Shown: positions 11,649 to 23,796, counted from the first letter of the stretch. The stretch is DNA of 64,000 nucleotides from Arctopsyche grandis (GCF_051622035.1 NC_135356.1:17659685-17723684); one strand, 5' to 3'. Notes: generated from the sequence alone by a model not told the origin. Program-made: numbers and translations.

Positions 11649-12599
11649 TCAATTATAAACCTTTTTTTTCATATATTGGTTTCTTATTTACATACATACA
11701 TACACATACAATCGCTTTCGAGTAAACATAGTTGTCTTTGACATTGAGTTTGAATAAAATTGTGTATTTTAAGTCTTACAGCTATGATTTTGCATTGAAA
11801 CTAAAACTATTTGTACAAAATTGGTGGGAACAGAATCTGAAGACTTTTCAAAACTCTAATAGTGATACAATAAACAGTACAAATAATACATTTACAGCTT
11901 ACGATTGCGAATTTATGTATTATATATTAATAAAGATTTATTATTATGATTGGTGTTTAAAAGTAAGTGCACGTTTTAAAATCACGGGCGTCTTATAAGT
12001 GATGCAATTCTTATTCTAGCCGTGGATGGTCACCAACACCGCCGAGGCTATTTCTTGTCTGACTGAATTATTGCAATTGTGAAAATTTCGTAGAGGGTTT
12101 TCCGAGGGTTTTTCCCGACATTTCAGTATATTTTTAGCCCGCACATCAGTTCGATTTGTACCATAAGGTTTGTGTGTGTGTGTGCTTATTACTCATTTTT
12201 CTAGGAGAGACACACCTTCGTCGGCAATAAAACATCGACCAGACGGAGCAAATACCCCAAGACGAGCTAAATATGTGCGTATGTATTCGACGGATAATTT
12301 TCCACGATCGGTGCAACTAGTCGAGTACAAAATTTCAGCTGTATATGCGGAAAATCGATACTTCATTCTGCAGACATATGTATGTGTATGTATAATACAT
12401 ATTTACGTCTGTTGGTGTCGATGGCGATTCACAAAACTAAAGCCCGAAACAATTTGGTTTAAATTTTAGAACGCATGTTTATAATCTAAATAAATTTACA
12501 ATTTAAGAAGGTTACAAAAGAAAATTCGATATTGAACTAATAACTATGATAGTGATACAAATTGAGCGCAAATATATGCAAATACTTGCACAAGACAAA
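11649..12599. other. Intergenic; no confirmed gene
   Basis: Two short, less AT-rich patches (12020-12140 and 12203-12275) follow AG dinucleotides, but could not be joined in phase to any neighbouring exon. TATGTATG microsatellites are scattered here. No RNA gene recognised. Confidence 0.4.
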
Positions 12600-13270
12600 A
12601 TTTCTACTTCCGGTTGGCGGATTTTGTTCAAATTTTTTTAATTATTTAAAATCAGTATAATTATTATACACATTTAATATCAAGAGGATAAAAATAATTT
12701 AAAAGGTCAAAATAAAATAATGAAATATTGTTTTAAAAAAAAATACTACTTCCGGTTTACCAATTCTAACCAAAACGTTACCAAATCTAAGTTAGTACAT
12801 AAAAAATACAAATATAAATTTTCAGCTTAATACGTTCAGGGGTGTGGACAGGATCCAGGCGACAACATTTTTGATCTTTCTAATAGGAGAAAATCCCACT
12901 TCCGGTTGATTTAATTTGATGGTTTTATTTTTTATTTTTACTTAAAATCACTATCTTTATTATACACAATATATATCAAGACGCTTAAAGTAATTTAAAA
13001 GGTCAAAATAAAATAATGAAATATTGTTTTTAAAAAAAATACTACTTCCGGTTTACGAATTCTGACCAAAACGTTACCAAATCTAAGTTAGTACATAAAC
13101 AACACAAATATAAATTTTCAGCTTAATACGTTCAGGGGTGTGGACAGGATCCAGGCGACAACATTTTTGACCTTTCTAAGAGGAGAAATCCAACTTCCGG
13201 TTCATTAAATTTGATGGTTTTATTTTTTATTTTTACTTAAAATCACTATATTTTGTAACCGTCTTAAATT
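12600..13270. repeat. Tandem interspersed repeat (about 300-bp unit, CACTTCCGGTT motif)
   Basis: A unit carrying AATAATGAAATATTG, TACTACTTCCGGTTTAC, GTTCAGGGGTGTGGACAGGA and CACTTCCGGTT occurs twice about 300 bp apart (near 12720 and 13018). Diverged relatives lie at 41690-42200 and 53440-53960. No coding capacity and no clear termini. Confidence 0.7.
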
Positions 13271-13304
13271 GTAAATTGTAAATTTAAATAATTTTCTTTT
13301 GTAA

Positions 13305-13720
13305 CCTTCTTAGTGAGCGTAAATTGTCGGAAATTACTCTAACCCATTTATCTGGTAGTCTGCGCTCATCATTGTTTTCATGATTGATTGTGATTTATGA
13401 GTGAAATTTTGATCAACTCTCTTCCATTTGGGCCTTACAGGGATGTTTTGTATTTGTAGTTGTTTCTTACATATTTATTGAAACTGGCTGTAGGTGCAAG
13501 GCATTCCTTAAGCTATATTTTATTTGATATTTTTACTTTATCTGTTATTATTAAATGCTATTTTTTATGTTTATGTATGGATGTATTTATGTTTATGTTT
13601 AATTGTTATTTTGTTTTTTTTTTTGTGTTATATTTTTTGACCATTGTGGCGCTTTAGGAATTCCTGTTATGCCACAATGGTCTGTTTAGAATAAATAAAT
13701 AAATAAATAAATAAATAATC
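13305..13720 (+). mobile_element. Retroposon tail ending in (AAAT)n
   Basis: Begins near TTAGTGAGCGTAAATTGTCG, contains CTTCCATTTGGGCCTTACAG and ends in repeated AAAT units at about 13690-13718. The first 170 bp recur at 21972-22142. A tandem short-repeat tail is typical of SINE/LINE retroposons. Class unresolved. Confidence 0.55.
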
Positions 13721-13929
13721 AACAACAAAAAAATGAACATGGAAAGTGGCGAGCTATATTATTTACATACGTATGTAAATACTTACTTTTTGTATGAGGT
13801 TCCTCGTTACTTGTGTAATGTTTAACTTTTGGTCCCCTCATTCACTCTTTTGTTGGGAAAAATAATATAAATAAATTTTTGCAATACTATTGATAGTATA
13901 TATGTATATATGTAGTTGTAAAATATAAC

Positions 13930-14530
13930 TTTGATGATAAAATAGTGGGAGTAATAAATAATTATTTATATTTAGGTAAAATAATAGACATGTCCAGTAG
14001 TAAAGAAAAAGAAGTAAAGAGACGTATGAAATTAGGATGGAGTGCATTTGGACGAATGAATGTTGTTTTTAAAACAGAAATGCCACTCTGTATGAAGAAA
14101 AAGATCTTAGATCAATGCGTTTTGCCAGTGATGACGTATGGATGCGAAACTTATGTAGACATCGAACCCCAAGATGCTACACTAAGTCCAATGCACTCAA
14201 AGAAGTAATGGAACTATATGCTTGAAATAACGAGCTAAGATAGGAAACGGAATACGTGGGAGAAGTATGACAAGGGTTATGGATATAGTGAATATATGTA
14301 CTGAAGAGATTTATATGGCAATGGGCGGGCCACTTGGCCACGTGGACAACATATGTATGTAAATGCTAAAATGCTACCTGAGATAATGTCAAAAGGAAGA
14401 CCGCAGGGAAGATGGGTAGACAAAAATGTGTGGAGTGAGATGGATGAGAGTTGCGCAAAACAGAAACGAGTAGAAAGTGTATTGGAGAGGTCTGCATCCA
14501 GCAGTGGCAAATGGCTGTAGATGATGATAA
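13930..14530 (+). mobile_element. RTE-type LINE fragment (broken reverse-transcriptase C-terminus)
   Basis: The frame from 13945 reads YLGKIIDM, KEVKRRMKLGWSAFGRMN and ILDQCVLPVMTYGCET, typical of the region after the RTE reverse-transcriptase domain. Downstream nucleotides decode in shifted frames as GHL..., RPQGRWV and related C-terminal motifs, ending at a GATGATGATAA run. Several stops and frameshifts show it is dead. Confidence 0.85.
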
Positions 14531-15700
14531 CTTTTTTTTTATATAACAACATATAAGCCTTTAAAAAATACCTAAATCTAAACGAAAGTTCAGTTATTTG
14601 GTAACAGTGACGCAGACAAATTCATTATCATGATATTTGATTTTCTATCGAAGAGAAGTAACAAAAAGGATAATTTATAGATCGATTAATGACTATTTGT
14701 CCCGTGTCCTATGCTAGTGCACCTGTTTTATGTACTTGTCTAGTTTTCATATTGTACATATATTATAAGTCATAAAGGAACTTACAGCTGCAAATCTATA
14801 TATGTACATACATACATATGTATGTTTGTACATTGAATATCTGTACCTACTAGAGTTAACTAGGAAAGTTAATATTTATTTTCAATTTTTAAGATACCTA
14901 CATATGTATGTATATTCAACGCTATTTCATAGTATTTTACGTAATGAATATTGCCAAAGTCAATACACTTTAGGTTTCGTTTGTTTTTTTAGAATAAACG
15001 TAGGGTTGAGAAGTTGTACTTGAAGCCTTTGTAAGATTCGTAGCATGGAAAGTGAATAAACTTCTAATTTTTCATTATATAAATTAAATGAAAAGATCTT
15101 ATAATTGAAATAAAATGTATACAAGATGTATTTAGCTTTAGTTTGTGTGTATAAACTACCAGTGGAAAATTAAAATGCTATATATAGAATGCTGATTATT
15201 TCTTAAAGAACTGTTATAATTTTGATTAAAAAAATCACAATCGTATTACTAGTCTACTTCAAATGTGTGATAAATATTTGGGTTATATGTACATATATGT
15301 ATGTATGTATGTATGTATGTATTTGGATTCAAATTTGAATGATCCGCATCACTTTAGTTGATGGATCAAGATTATCGAAATACCGAAATAAAGAGGCCGA
15401 AATTCCACGATAAGGTAATTAAAATAGAAAAAAAATTATATTCTCGTCACATAAATATTACTCAATGAAAATTATTTAATCCTCCAACTCATTATATAGG
15501 GAAAGGTGAAAGGAAGATGGAGATCGCGAAAGAAGAGGATATTATGTCTTAAAACTCTACGATGAAGATTTTAATTTGAAATTTACTTGAATGGTTCGAG
15601 AAGAGCGCAAAGTGCTGCAGCGGTCTCCAAAGTGCATTATAATATTTGAAAATAATTAAATTATTTTATAATAAAGTAGTGGCACTAGTGGTATAGAGCA
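14531..15700. other. Intergenic; microsatellites only
   Basis: TATGTATG tracts near 14790-14830 and 15290-15325. No exon, RNA gene or element with definable ends recognised. Confidence 0.45.
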
Positions 15701-15915
15701 CTAGTGGTTTTACCCGACTTCGCTCAGTATTTGTAATATAAACCAATTAAACAGGGCTAATCTAATAGTAGATATTTTATTAAATTTATTTGAATAGTAT
15801 TATTTTATTTAAATTTATTTGAATAGTATTATTTTATTTAAATTTATTTGAATATTCATTATTTTTTAATTAAATTTAACGACACGGATTCTACGAACCA
15901 AAACTTAATATTAGA
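15701..15915 (-). mobile_element. Non-autonomous Helitron
   Basis: The minus strand starts TCTAATATTAAG and ends at CTAG after a short GAGCGAAGTCGGG hairpin. Same family as 5420-5639. Internal sequence is three near-copies of a 30-bp AAATTTATTTGAATA-containing block. Confidence 0.68.
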
Positions 15916-16411
15916 TTTATTGTTATATATAAATTAATAATTAAAATTAGAGGACGAAATTAATTTTATTACTTTTATTATTTTTAAATAAAAGAAAAAC
16001 AATTTGGCTTTACATCCTGATTTAATTTGACTAGCACAAAATTGAATCAACTGTACGTAAAAGCTTTTGGAAAAAATTCTATTTATAAAAGTGTTTTCTT
16101 TCGTTTAAAATTGAATTGTAATTATTACTATTTCATCTGAAGCACTATTTATTTAATCATATTCAGTTTTGATAAAACTTTGCATATACATATGTATAGT
16201 TCAAAGATTATTGTTAAACATTAGGAACTACATTCTTTGTCAGCGAATTTTTAAATTACTGTATGTATGTATGTGTGTATGTATATAAAATCATTTCATG
16301 ATTTTACATGTCAAATAAAGAACCAACTGTCAAAATAAACCGACCATTTAATTAAATCACTGACCAATTTATAAATACAGGGCTTATCAAAAAATTATTT
16401 AATGCTATTTT
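15916..16411. other. Intergenic; nothing recognised
   Basis: AT-rich, with a TATGTATG tract near 16262-16285. No gene supported. Confidence 0.4.
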
Positions 16412-16517
16412 GTTAGACCCAGTGGCGTAGTGAAGGGGGGGGTCTGGGGGGTCTGAACCCCCCCTTGGCGGAGCGCAGTCGGCGGCAAAATATCCCACTC
16501 ATGCCATTTTAGTTTTT

Positions 16518-16814
16518 TTGGAAATGATAGAATTGGTAATGAAAGCATTAACAAAAATTTCATCATGGGAAGATCGAGATTCATCAATTAATGCGAATCA
16601 TTTAATATGTGCCATGAAACAAATGGAATTCATTGTAGCACTTCATGTCTTAGCCAAAGTTTTTTCTATAAGTCTGCCACTGAGTAGAATTTTGAAAACG
16701 GTGCATATAGATTTATGCACTGCAATGGATGTGGCCATAAACGTCGAATCTATAATAAAAAACCTTAAACAAAATAATGAATGTGAATTTTCAATTATAT
16801 TCCGTGACGTTAAG
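16518..16814 (+). pseudogene. hAT transposase fragment, N-proximal part
   Basis: About 99 codons read as hAT-type transposase (SSWEDRDSSINANHLI, VLAKVFSISLPLSRILK, NNECEFSIIFRDV). The similarity stops exactly at the TTAA where the next element inserted. The matching continuation resumes in the same frame just past 18253. Confidence 0.75.
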
Positions 16815-17209
16815 AGGGCTGTACACCCGAAACCTTAATTTTGTTGCCGTTCCTTTTTTCGATATATATATATATTGAGTGAATGCGACAATATATGTAT
16901 ATCAATATACATATATATTGAGTGAATGCGACAGTTGCGCTTCGACCAGATAATACGTATTTTAAATCGACAAAATCGAGGTTTCGTATTCTCCAATTTT
17001 CTCCTCCGAAACTGAACTAATTTTTAAAAAAATTTCATCATCGGTATAAGAAAGATATTTTCTATGCAACTGGGCACGTATTTTTTTTTAAATCGACCGA
17101 GAAATAAGCACTCTTTTCTTGGGTGTAAAAAAGAGGCGATTTCGTAGATGTTTGGCGGCTCCTAGCTCCTATAAAAAATAACTAATCAAAAAAATAAAAG
17201 CATGCCAAT

Positions 17210-18139
17210 TAGGGTTTCTGACCCGGGTTGACCCGAGACAGACATTCCCGGGAATTCACGGAATTTTTGTTGTCCCGTGTCCCGGGAAGTTTTATCTCGA
17301 ATCCCGGGAATTGGATTTAAAAAATTCTTTTAAACATACAACATTTTCACGACTGCACAAAGGGAAATAATAAATCAAATACACAAAGAATCGTAAAATA
17401 TTCTCAAAAATTAAAATCGAAGAAAAAAGAAGACTAAAACTGATTTTTTTAACATAAAATTTAAATAATTCTAATTTTATACCGAACAAAACATTCTTTA
17501 AATGTATATATATTAAATGCGAATGTATATCCTACGGTGAAGTTTCACATAATAGTTATTATGGAGCGATTATATCCTTCTTGTATTGACGATTCCACAA
17601 TGGAAGAAACTCTTTTAGATTTGGATGCAGACGAAGCAATTGTGTGTTTGACGATGAATGAATGAATGAGTTATCAAAGACGAATATACAAAATAACGTA
17701 AATAAAAATAACATCGAATTTAAAAAAGAAATTAAAATAAACATGCTGACAGGAGAAAAAACCGATAACTTAAAAAAATTGTTTTCATCCCTTTTAACAA
17801 TAAAACCAACTTCGGCCGAAACTGAAAGGGTTTTTTCCATTGCTGGAAATTTTTGTACCAAATCTAGAATTATACTTTCGGATTCTCATTTAAATATTTT
17901 AGTATTCTTAAGAAGCTACTTTAAATAAGTTTACTTTCATAATTAAATTTTTTCGAGTTAATAGATATATTATGTATTGTTTTGTAAATAAATAAATATT
18001 TTTTTTTAATAAAAAATATATTAAATTGAAAAAAAAAGTTTTTTTGCGTGTGTCCCGGGATCCCGGGAATCCCGGGAACGACCCCGGGATCCGTCCCGTG
18101 TCCCGGGAATTGAAAAAGTCCGGAAAATCAGAAACCCTA
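17210..18139 (+). mobile_element. hAT transposon remnant (innermost element)
   Basis: Terminal repeats TAGGGTTTCTGACCCGG and, inverted, CCGGAAAATCAGAAACCCTA. It is bounded by a perfect 8-bp duplication ATGCCAAT (17202-17209 and 18140-18147). Both ends are rich in CCCGGGA motifs. It retains only the C-terminal hAT dimerisation region of its transposase (17662-17928). Confidence 0.9.
17662..17928 (+). pseudogene. hAT transposase C-terminal dimerisation domain
   Basis: The frame contains LLTIKPTSAETERVFSIAGN followed by KSRIILSDSHLNILVFLRSY, the hallmark hAT C-terminal dimerisation motif. N-terminal and catalytic regions are missing, so it is a deletion derivative. Confidence 0.9.
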
Positions 18140-18659
18140 ATGCCAATGGTGGATATCCATATCATATTAAAAAATAATTTCTCTAGTGCCATAATTGAGG
18201 AAGGAAGAAGTGTAATACGTTTGTATGGACAAGGCGCTGGTGTCCAGCCCTCTTAAAGAAATATCGAAAAAGTTCAATATAGAAGAATCTAGTTTTGTTT
18301 CAAATCTGGAATCTAATCCATCGCACTATTTTCGTTTAAAAATTTTTGTACCATTTTTGGATAGTTTTTTATCACAAATCCATGACAGATTTTTAGGACA
18401 TAAATATATATGTACTTGAAAATTTCCAACGTTTGCCTCCTGATGGAAATGGCTCTCAACCATCAAGTGATTTAAAAAATAATATAAAGGCTTTGGGGGA
18501 AATTTACAACCAAGATATATTTTGTGGGCCTTGCATTCTGACTGGAGAGTTGGAAATGTGGTGGCAATACATATATAAGTACTAGTGAAAATTCCACTAG
18601 ACCAAAAAACGCACTAGCTGCAATTGCAATTTGCAATCCTTCAATATTCCCCAATATTT

Positions 18660-18856
18660 ACATACTTCTAAAAATTCTAGCCACAATTGAACGGAGCTTT
18701 TCCACACTACGACGACTAAAAACATATTTAAGAAATACGATGTCGGAAAATCGACTAAATGGACTTGCTTTATTAAATATTCATAAGGATATAAATGTTA
18801 GTGCAGAAAAAAAAAAAGATATGTTTACAATAAAGACGCGAAGATTGTATCTGTGA
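18660..18856 (+). pseudogene. C-terminus of outer hAT transposase
   Basis: Reads ILATIERSFSTLRRLKTYLR, then MSENRLNGLALLNIHKDI, ending at a TGA. This is the dimerisation region of the outer element's transposase and differs clearly from the inner element's version. Confidence 0.8.
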
Positions 18857-19309
18857 ATTTCGTACTTTTTTAAAGTTTTCATTATTTTTATTTTATTTGA
18901 ATTTTTTTCATACCATATTTTTATTACGTATTTACTTTATTTTTATATGTTGTAATTTTATATTAATTAAATATAAATTATCTTGCCTTTCTTCCTGTCA
19001 AAATCCCCCCCTTGATAAAATCCTGGCTACGCCACTGGTTAGACCTATACAAGTAAATATATGTATGTACATAAATATATGCACATACATATGTTGTTTA
19101 AATCGATGCTCAGACTTATTTTTTTTACTTTTATTTGCGACTGAAGATTGCGACATATTTTTGTCTGCGTATATATGAGAGACACAACCCTGCGAGAAAT
19201 TCGAATTGATCAAATACATTTTGTCGCCTCATATTGTGCAAAATTCTCGTTTCTCGAAAGTATTCTTTTAGAAATTAGCGTAGCTATAAAGTATTTAAAT
19301 ATATAAATT

Positions 19310-19550
19310 GGTGATGCTACCCGGCTTCGCTCGGTAAATGGAAATGTAGTCTAGTAGTGAGAATACCGTCGAACAATGAAAAAATCTTCATTTGATTTTT
19401 TATTAAATTTATTTGAATCGAAAAAAAAAAAAATTATTTAACATCCGACCAATCACAAACGTCTTTGACCAATCCAGCCAATCAGAAACGACTTTGATGA
19501 TAGCCAATCAGAAACGAATGACAGACGTCGTTTTGGTTTTATATATAAGA
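19310..19550 (-). mobile_element. Helitron-like non-autonomous element (CCAATCA-rich)
   Basis: The minus strand begins TCTTATATATAAAACCAAAA and ends near GAGCGAAGCCGGGTAGC. Internally CCAATCA/CCAATCAGAAACGA repeats. A cleaner copy with a CTAG end lies at 37600-37858. The left boundary here is approximate. Confidence 0.6.
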
Positions 19551-20218
19551 TACATATATCCTCTTTATACAAAAATGAGAAATTAATGAATTTTCTTTAT
19601 ATTTTTAGTTTCTCTAGAAATATTACTTACGAGCATCATAATTCGTCTATGCATTTTACGTACACATTTAATACACGAGAAAAAATACTCACTTACACCA
19701 TGCGATGTACATATGTATGTATGTAGATACAAATCAGTCGAAATCTCGAGGTCAAATTTTCTCACCATCACACTTCATCTATTGATACTTCGTATACAGA
19801 TATGTATGTAAATAAAGTATAAACACTATGTTTCAGGTCACGGATTACGGATACGTTCACAATATTTTACAATGACAATGTTGAATAATTGATGCGTAGG
19901 ACAGCAATTCGGAAATTAAAAGTGCGATCGCGTGATTCGATCATTTTCGATCTTTTATTGTCGGTCGTTAAAGACGATGGACAAACTGTGGAGCACGGAA
20001 CAGGCGAACCGCCTATAATTGGCCGTCTAGTTATCAGAACTCTAATGAAACCCCACACACAACATTTCTATCCAACGAATAATAATTCTGAAAAGTGAAT
20101 ACCTACACAATATCTTGCAATTAGTTTTTAATTTAATTTTAAAATAAATTATCTTATAGTGAAATTGAACTTATATATGTACATATGTAAGCATGTCCTT
20201 ATATTATAGTTTATATAA
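19551..20218. other. Intergenic; unassigned higher-complexity block
   Basis: 19880-20098 is less AT-rich and less repetitive than its surroundings and is open for 69 codons on the plus strand. No family motif or splice context supports a gene. Confidence 0.35.
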
Positions 20219-20618
20219 CCAGCAGCATGGACTAGTGGTTAGTATACCTTGCTATGGTCAGTATGGTTACAAGTTCGAGTCACAATGATTACTGCTCTAG
20301 CCAAACCTTGGTTTGTGACCAGGTCGGTCGTTTCCTATCAGAGTTTGCCAATTTTTATGATTTTCATTGAAACGATTCCTGCAAAATTGGCTTTCGCAAG
20401 GCAAAATTGGCAAGATTCGCCGGGTTTCTCTCCATAGATGTCTCTGTGGATGATTATTGTATAAAAATTCGTATGGTTGTATAAATATTTATTGATCGTA
20501 TTGTATGCGATGTTTACAATCCACTTTGGGCGAAGGCTCCTGTATTTATAGGCGAAGGATATTGTATTTTTAAATTTCTTCAATAAGCCTCCTCCTTCTA
20601 TAAATTAAATAAATAAAT
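20219..20618 (+). mobile_element. tRNA-derived SINE
   Basis: tRNA-like head with A box (TGGACTAGTGGTTAGTATA) and B box (GGTTACAAGTTCGAGTC). The shared body has GGTCGTTTCCTATCAGAGTT and CATTGAAACGATTCCTGC. It ends in AAATAAATAAATAAA. Same family as 40026-40413. Confidence 0.78.
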
Positions 20619-20889
20619 AAAAAATCCAGAATCATTGTTATTCCAAATCTTGGAGGGGCTTCACAAGTGGAATAAATAAGCTTTATTGATCTAAATCCGG
20701 CTCTGCCTTAATACTTTTATCAAAGATCGGCGTTGCATGGATGCTTTTCGCACAAAAAATGGTGCATTATTGTCAATTTAGAAAAACCATGCTTTTTTGC
20801 TCTCTTGCTTCAACCAACGCTGAACAATTAGAAAATAGATAAATTGGCCCATCTGTCAAAGAGGTTGTGCATCACCGATTTGTAGCCAT

Positions 20890-21190
20890 TCGCCATCCAC
20901 TACTAGACGAAAGCCTCTCCTCACCACTTCCGTTCACTTCTGTTGGACCAACTTTCATCCATCTCATCCGAAACATTTTTCTTATTTCTTCCACCCATCG
21001 CTATTGTGACCTTCCTTGAACCCTTTAACATTCATTTATCCTTCCATACATATTTCTAACTACATACATACATACATATATAACATTTCAATTTCTTCAA
21101 TCTCTCCACTATATCAACTACCCTCGTCATACTTCTCACCCACCTATTCCGTTTCCTATTCCTCCTCGTGATGCCTAGCATACAGCTTTC
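20890..21190 (-). mobile_element. RTE-type LINE 3' fragment
   Basis: A minus-strand remnant matching the 1503-1990 copy: CCATCCACTACTAGACGAAA, TTTCATCCATCTCATCCG and TTTCTTATTTCTTCCACCCA. Interrupted by a TACATACA microsatellite. Confidence 0.7.
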
Positions 21191-21541
21191 CATCAAAGTA
21201 TTTACATACATATGTATATAAAACGATGTCAAAATCTATTTTTAAGTTTTGTCATAACACCCACGCCGTACACATATACATACATATTGTTGATGACAAC
21301 ATATCTTAACCTTAATGTAAGAAGTGCCTATGTCATTTAATATAAAACAAATGAGATCTACATATGTTAAGTACATGTTAATGTCAATATGATACAAAAT
21401 GCGACATATTTATATTTTATTAAATGCTTGGATATGATTCCCTTGAACTTCGGAGAAACTTCTCATTAAATCGTTTTGTTTTTCAGTTTCTACGTGGTAA
21501 TACGTCATGCCCGTCTTTACTGGAACAGTTAGGACTTTATG

Positions 21542-21823
21542 CAGTGGCGGTCACCCTAATAGTTTCCATGGGTTCCTGGAAACCCGTTGTTAAAAATCAA
21601 AAGTTTCCGGAAACCCGTTATTCAATCTAAAAATTCATACAATTTTTGTCAAAAATTATACAAATCTTGAAAATTTAATGAACTTTCATGTAATAGTACC
21701 TTGGACGAAAAAAAATGTATAATACATATATGTATATGTATATATATTTTCAAAATAATTTTTTTGAAAAAAAATTTGGAAACCCGTTGTTGGGGTTTCA
21801 CCCAAATTGGGGTGACACCACTG
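21542..21823. mobile_element. hAT miniature element (282 bp)
   Basis: Ends CAGTGGCGGTCACCCTA and GGGGTGACACCACTG. It is flanked by a perfect 8-bp duplication ACTTTATG (21534-21541, 21824-21831). Internally GGAAACCCGTTGTT is repeated. No coding. Confidence 0.88.
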
Positions 21824-21971
21824 ACTTTATGTCCTTAATAATCATATGCATGCTAGACATCATCATTTGATGGTTGTACCTACTGCCAGCTTTATCGGAT
21901 GACTCATATTTCAAGAAATATCTGACTTATCAATTATATCGTTGCTGCTGTGTCCGATTGTGATATTTTCC

Positions 21972-22142
21972 ACCTCAGTGAGCGTAGGTTGTCGGAGATT
22001 ATTTTAACCTACAAAAATGTCTGGTAGCTTGCGCTCATCATTATTTTTATAATTGTATGTGATGTATGAGCGGAATTTTGATCTCCTCCCTTCCATTTGG
22101 GTCTCGCAGGGATGTTTTGTATTTACAGTTGGTTCTTACATG
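21972..22142 (+). repeat. Interspersed repeat related to 13308-13475
   Basis: Shares CAGTGAGCGTAGGTTGTCGG, CTGGTAGCTTGCGCTCATCA and CTTCCATTTGGGTCTCGCAG with the copy at 13308-13475, at moderate divergence. Probably a retroposon fragment. Confidence 0.6.
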
Positions 22143-22333
22143 ACATTCCTTACTATCTCTCCTTTTGTTAATGCCATTGTTTTTTTATTGACTTGACTTT
22201 GGCTTAGTGGTTGAGACTCGTTGAACACAGATATACCTATAAGAGGATATTTGTCACCACGGCAAAGTCTCGACGAATGAATTCATAGTTTCATTCGTCG
22301 AGTTATTCAAAGTTTAGGCTCTTTATCGATTTA

Positions 22334-22700
22334 CTAGTGGTTTTACCCGGCTTCTCTCGGTATTTGTAATATAAACCGCTTAAACGTGACTAATCTAATA
22401 GTAAATATTTTATTGAATTTATTTGAATATTTTTATTTTATATAAATTTATTTGAACACTCGTTTGTTTTTTTATTAAATCGACTGTCACGAACAAACAA
22501 ACGTATATACTAAGTCTTTTTCGAAATTATATGTATAGGAGAATCCGGCGACTGCGCCCCCGAGGACTTCGAATCCTTTGAATCAAAAAAAATCGAATCG
22601 GCGCCTATGAATCGAAAAAAAAAAAATCGAATGTGATGTCTACGAACCAACCAACCAAGGTTACATATATGCATAGTCTCTTTCGAAATTATATATTAGA
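22334..22700 (-). mobile_element. Non-autonomous Helitron
   Basis: The minus strand begins TCTAATATATAATTTCGAAA and ends with the GCCGGGTAAAACCACTAG terminus. It contains two near-copies of CGAATC/CGAATCGGCG motifs. Same family as 5420-5639. Confidence 0.72.
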
Positions 22701-23023
22701 TTATGTTCGGCTAGCGTTATCCGACACACGTATAAATAAATAAATAGTGTCGTATAAATAAATAAATATTTTTCATTGACACTATGATATAGGCACTTCT
22801 GACATTGAGGTCGAGATACTTTTCAGGATTTGAGTTCATTTCCGAAGTTATTTACGAAGTCTTCCGACAGCGAAAGTTAATACGTTGGGTAAATATACAT
22901 ACATATGTAATATCTATGTATTTCATCATTTTAATCAAAAATTTCCCTTGCATTTAACAGTGCATGTGAATGTTTTCCAATAGTTGAGGGAACAAAAATG
23001 AAACTTTATATACATACATATGT
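22701..23023. other. Intergenic; nothing recognised
   Basis: Short AAATAAATA tract near 22728-22770; otherwise no feature supported. Confidence 0.4.
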
Positions 23024-23796
23024 ACTAGTGGTTTTACCCGGCTTCGCTCGGTATTTGAAATATAAACCGCTTAAACATGACTAATCTAATAGAAAACATT
23101 TTATTAAATTTATTCGAATAGTTTTATTTTATATTAATTTATTTGAATACTCATTTGTTTTTTTTATTAAATGGACTTGAAATTGAGAAATGTTATAATA
23201 ATAGAAGTGGCTTTAGGCGTTATATTGTTGTCAAGTGACGATTGTCCACAGACAATCCTAAATAATTTTAGCATCAGTCGTATATGATGCTTGGTGTTCG
23301 ACGTATGTATGTCTGATAAAAACTTATCTGGGCAAGTGCATCGTTAAAAATTGCACGATGCATTCAAAAACACACAATAAACAAGATGGGATACATTTTT
23401 ATAAGTAAATTGATCATTCAAGTAACATATTATTCAATTAAATGCCGAATGCCGACGTTTTCATGAAAACGTCGTCATTCTGCAATAGCATACGCATACG
23501 CGTACAATATTGCATAGTTACGGAAACGGTACGCGTGTTATTGAAACAAGAAATGTATTCGAAAGGGCGCTTATATTATTATAGTCTCTTTCGAAATTAT
23601 ATGTATATCAGAATCCAGCGCCCCCCCTCCCCGGCACCCTCCAGGGCCTCCGGGGACTTCGCCCCCTAGGCCTTCACCCCCGGGGCCTTCGAATCCTTTG
23701 AATCCATAAAAAAATAAATCGAATGTGTTGTTTACGAACCAACCAACCAATGTTACATACATATATACAAAGTCTCTTTCGAAATTATATATTAGA
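23024..23796 (-). mobile_element. Non-autonomous Helitron, long or composite copy
   Basis: The CTAG end is at 23024-23027 and the TC end (minus strand TCTAATATATAATTTCGAAA) at 23796. At 773 bp it is longer than its relatives. A second internal GTCTCTTTCGAAATTATATG start-like block at 23582 suggests two copies fused, or an internal insertion. Confidence 0.6.

Larger units (their letters stand above)
16814..18252. mobile_element. TTAA-flanked (piggyBac-like) element inserted in the hAT
   Basis: Flanked by TTAA at 16810-16813 and 18253-18256. Inverted ends read GAGGGCTGTACACC on the left and GGTGTCCAGCCCTC on the right. TTAA duplication with short inverted termini is the piggyBac signature. Excluding the inner hAT, only about 500 bp remain, with no transposase, so it is a miniature non-autonomous copy. 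Confidence 0.82.
16420..19037 (+). mobile_element. hAT-family DNA transposon (outer element of a three-level nest)
   Basis: Starts CAGTGGCGTAGTGAAGGGGG and ends CCTGGCTACGCCACTG, flanked by a perfect 8-bp target-site duplication GTTAGACC (16412-16419 and 19038-19045). The plus strand encodes broken transposase. A block from 16518 contains WEDRDSSINANHLICAM and SISLPLSRILKTVHIDL. A second from about 18256 begins KEISKKFNIEESSF. The C-terminus at about 18680-18855 has IERSFSTLRRLKTYLRN and RLNGLALLNIH. This resembles the hAT transposases related to ZMYM1/THAP12-like proteins. The reading frame is split by the insertion at 16814-18252 and has further stops, so the copy is inactive. Confidence 0.9.

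Noticed and set aside
12203..12275. Possible short exon (after TTTTTCTAG, before GTGCGT) reading RDTPSSAIKHRPDGANTPRR
   Set aside because: Cannot be joined in phase to a convincing neighbour and no family resemblance; kept only as an unassigned patch.
19889..20098. 69-codon plus-strand frame in a higher-complexity block
   Set aside because: No motif, no splice context, and the opposite strand is open as well.
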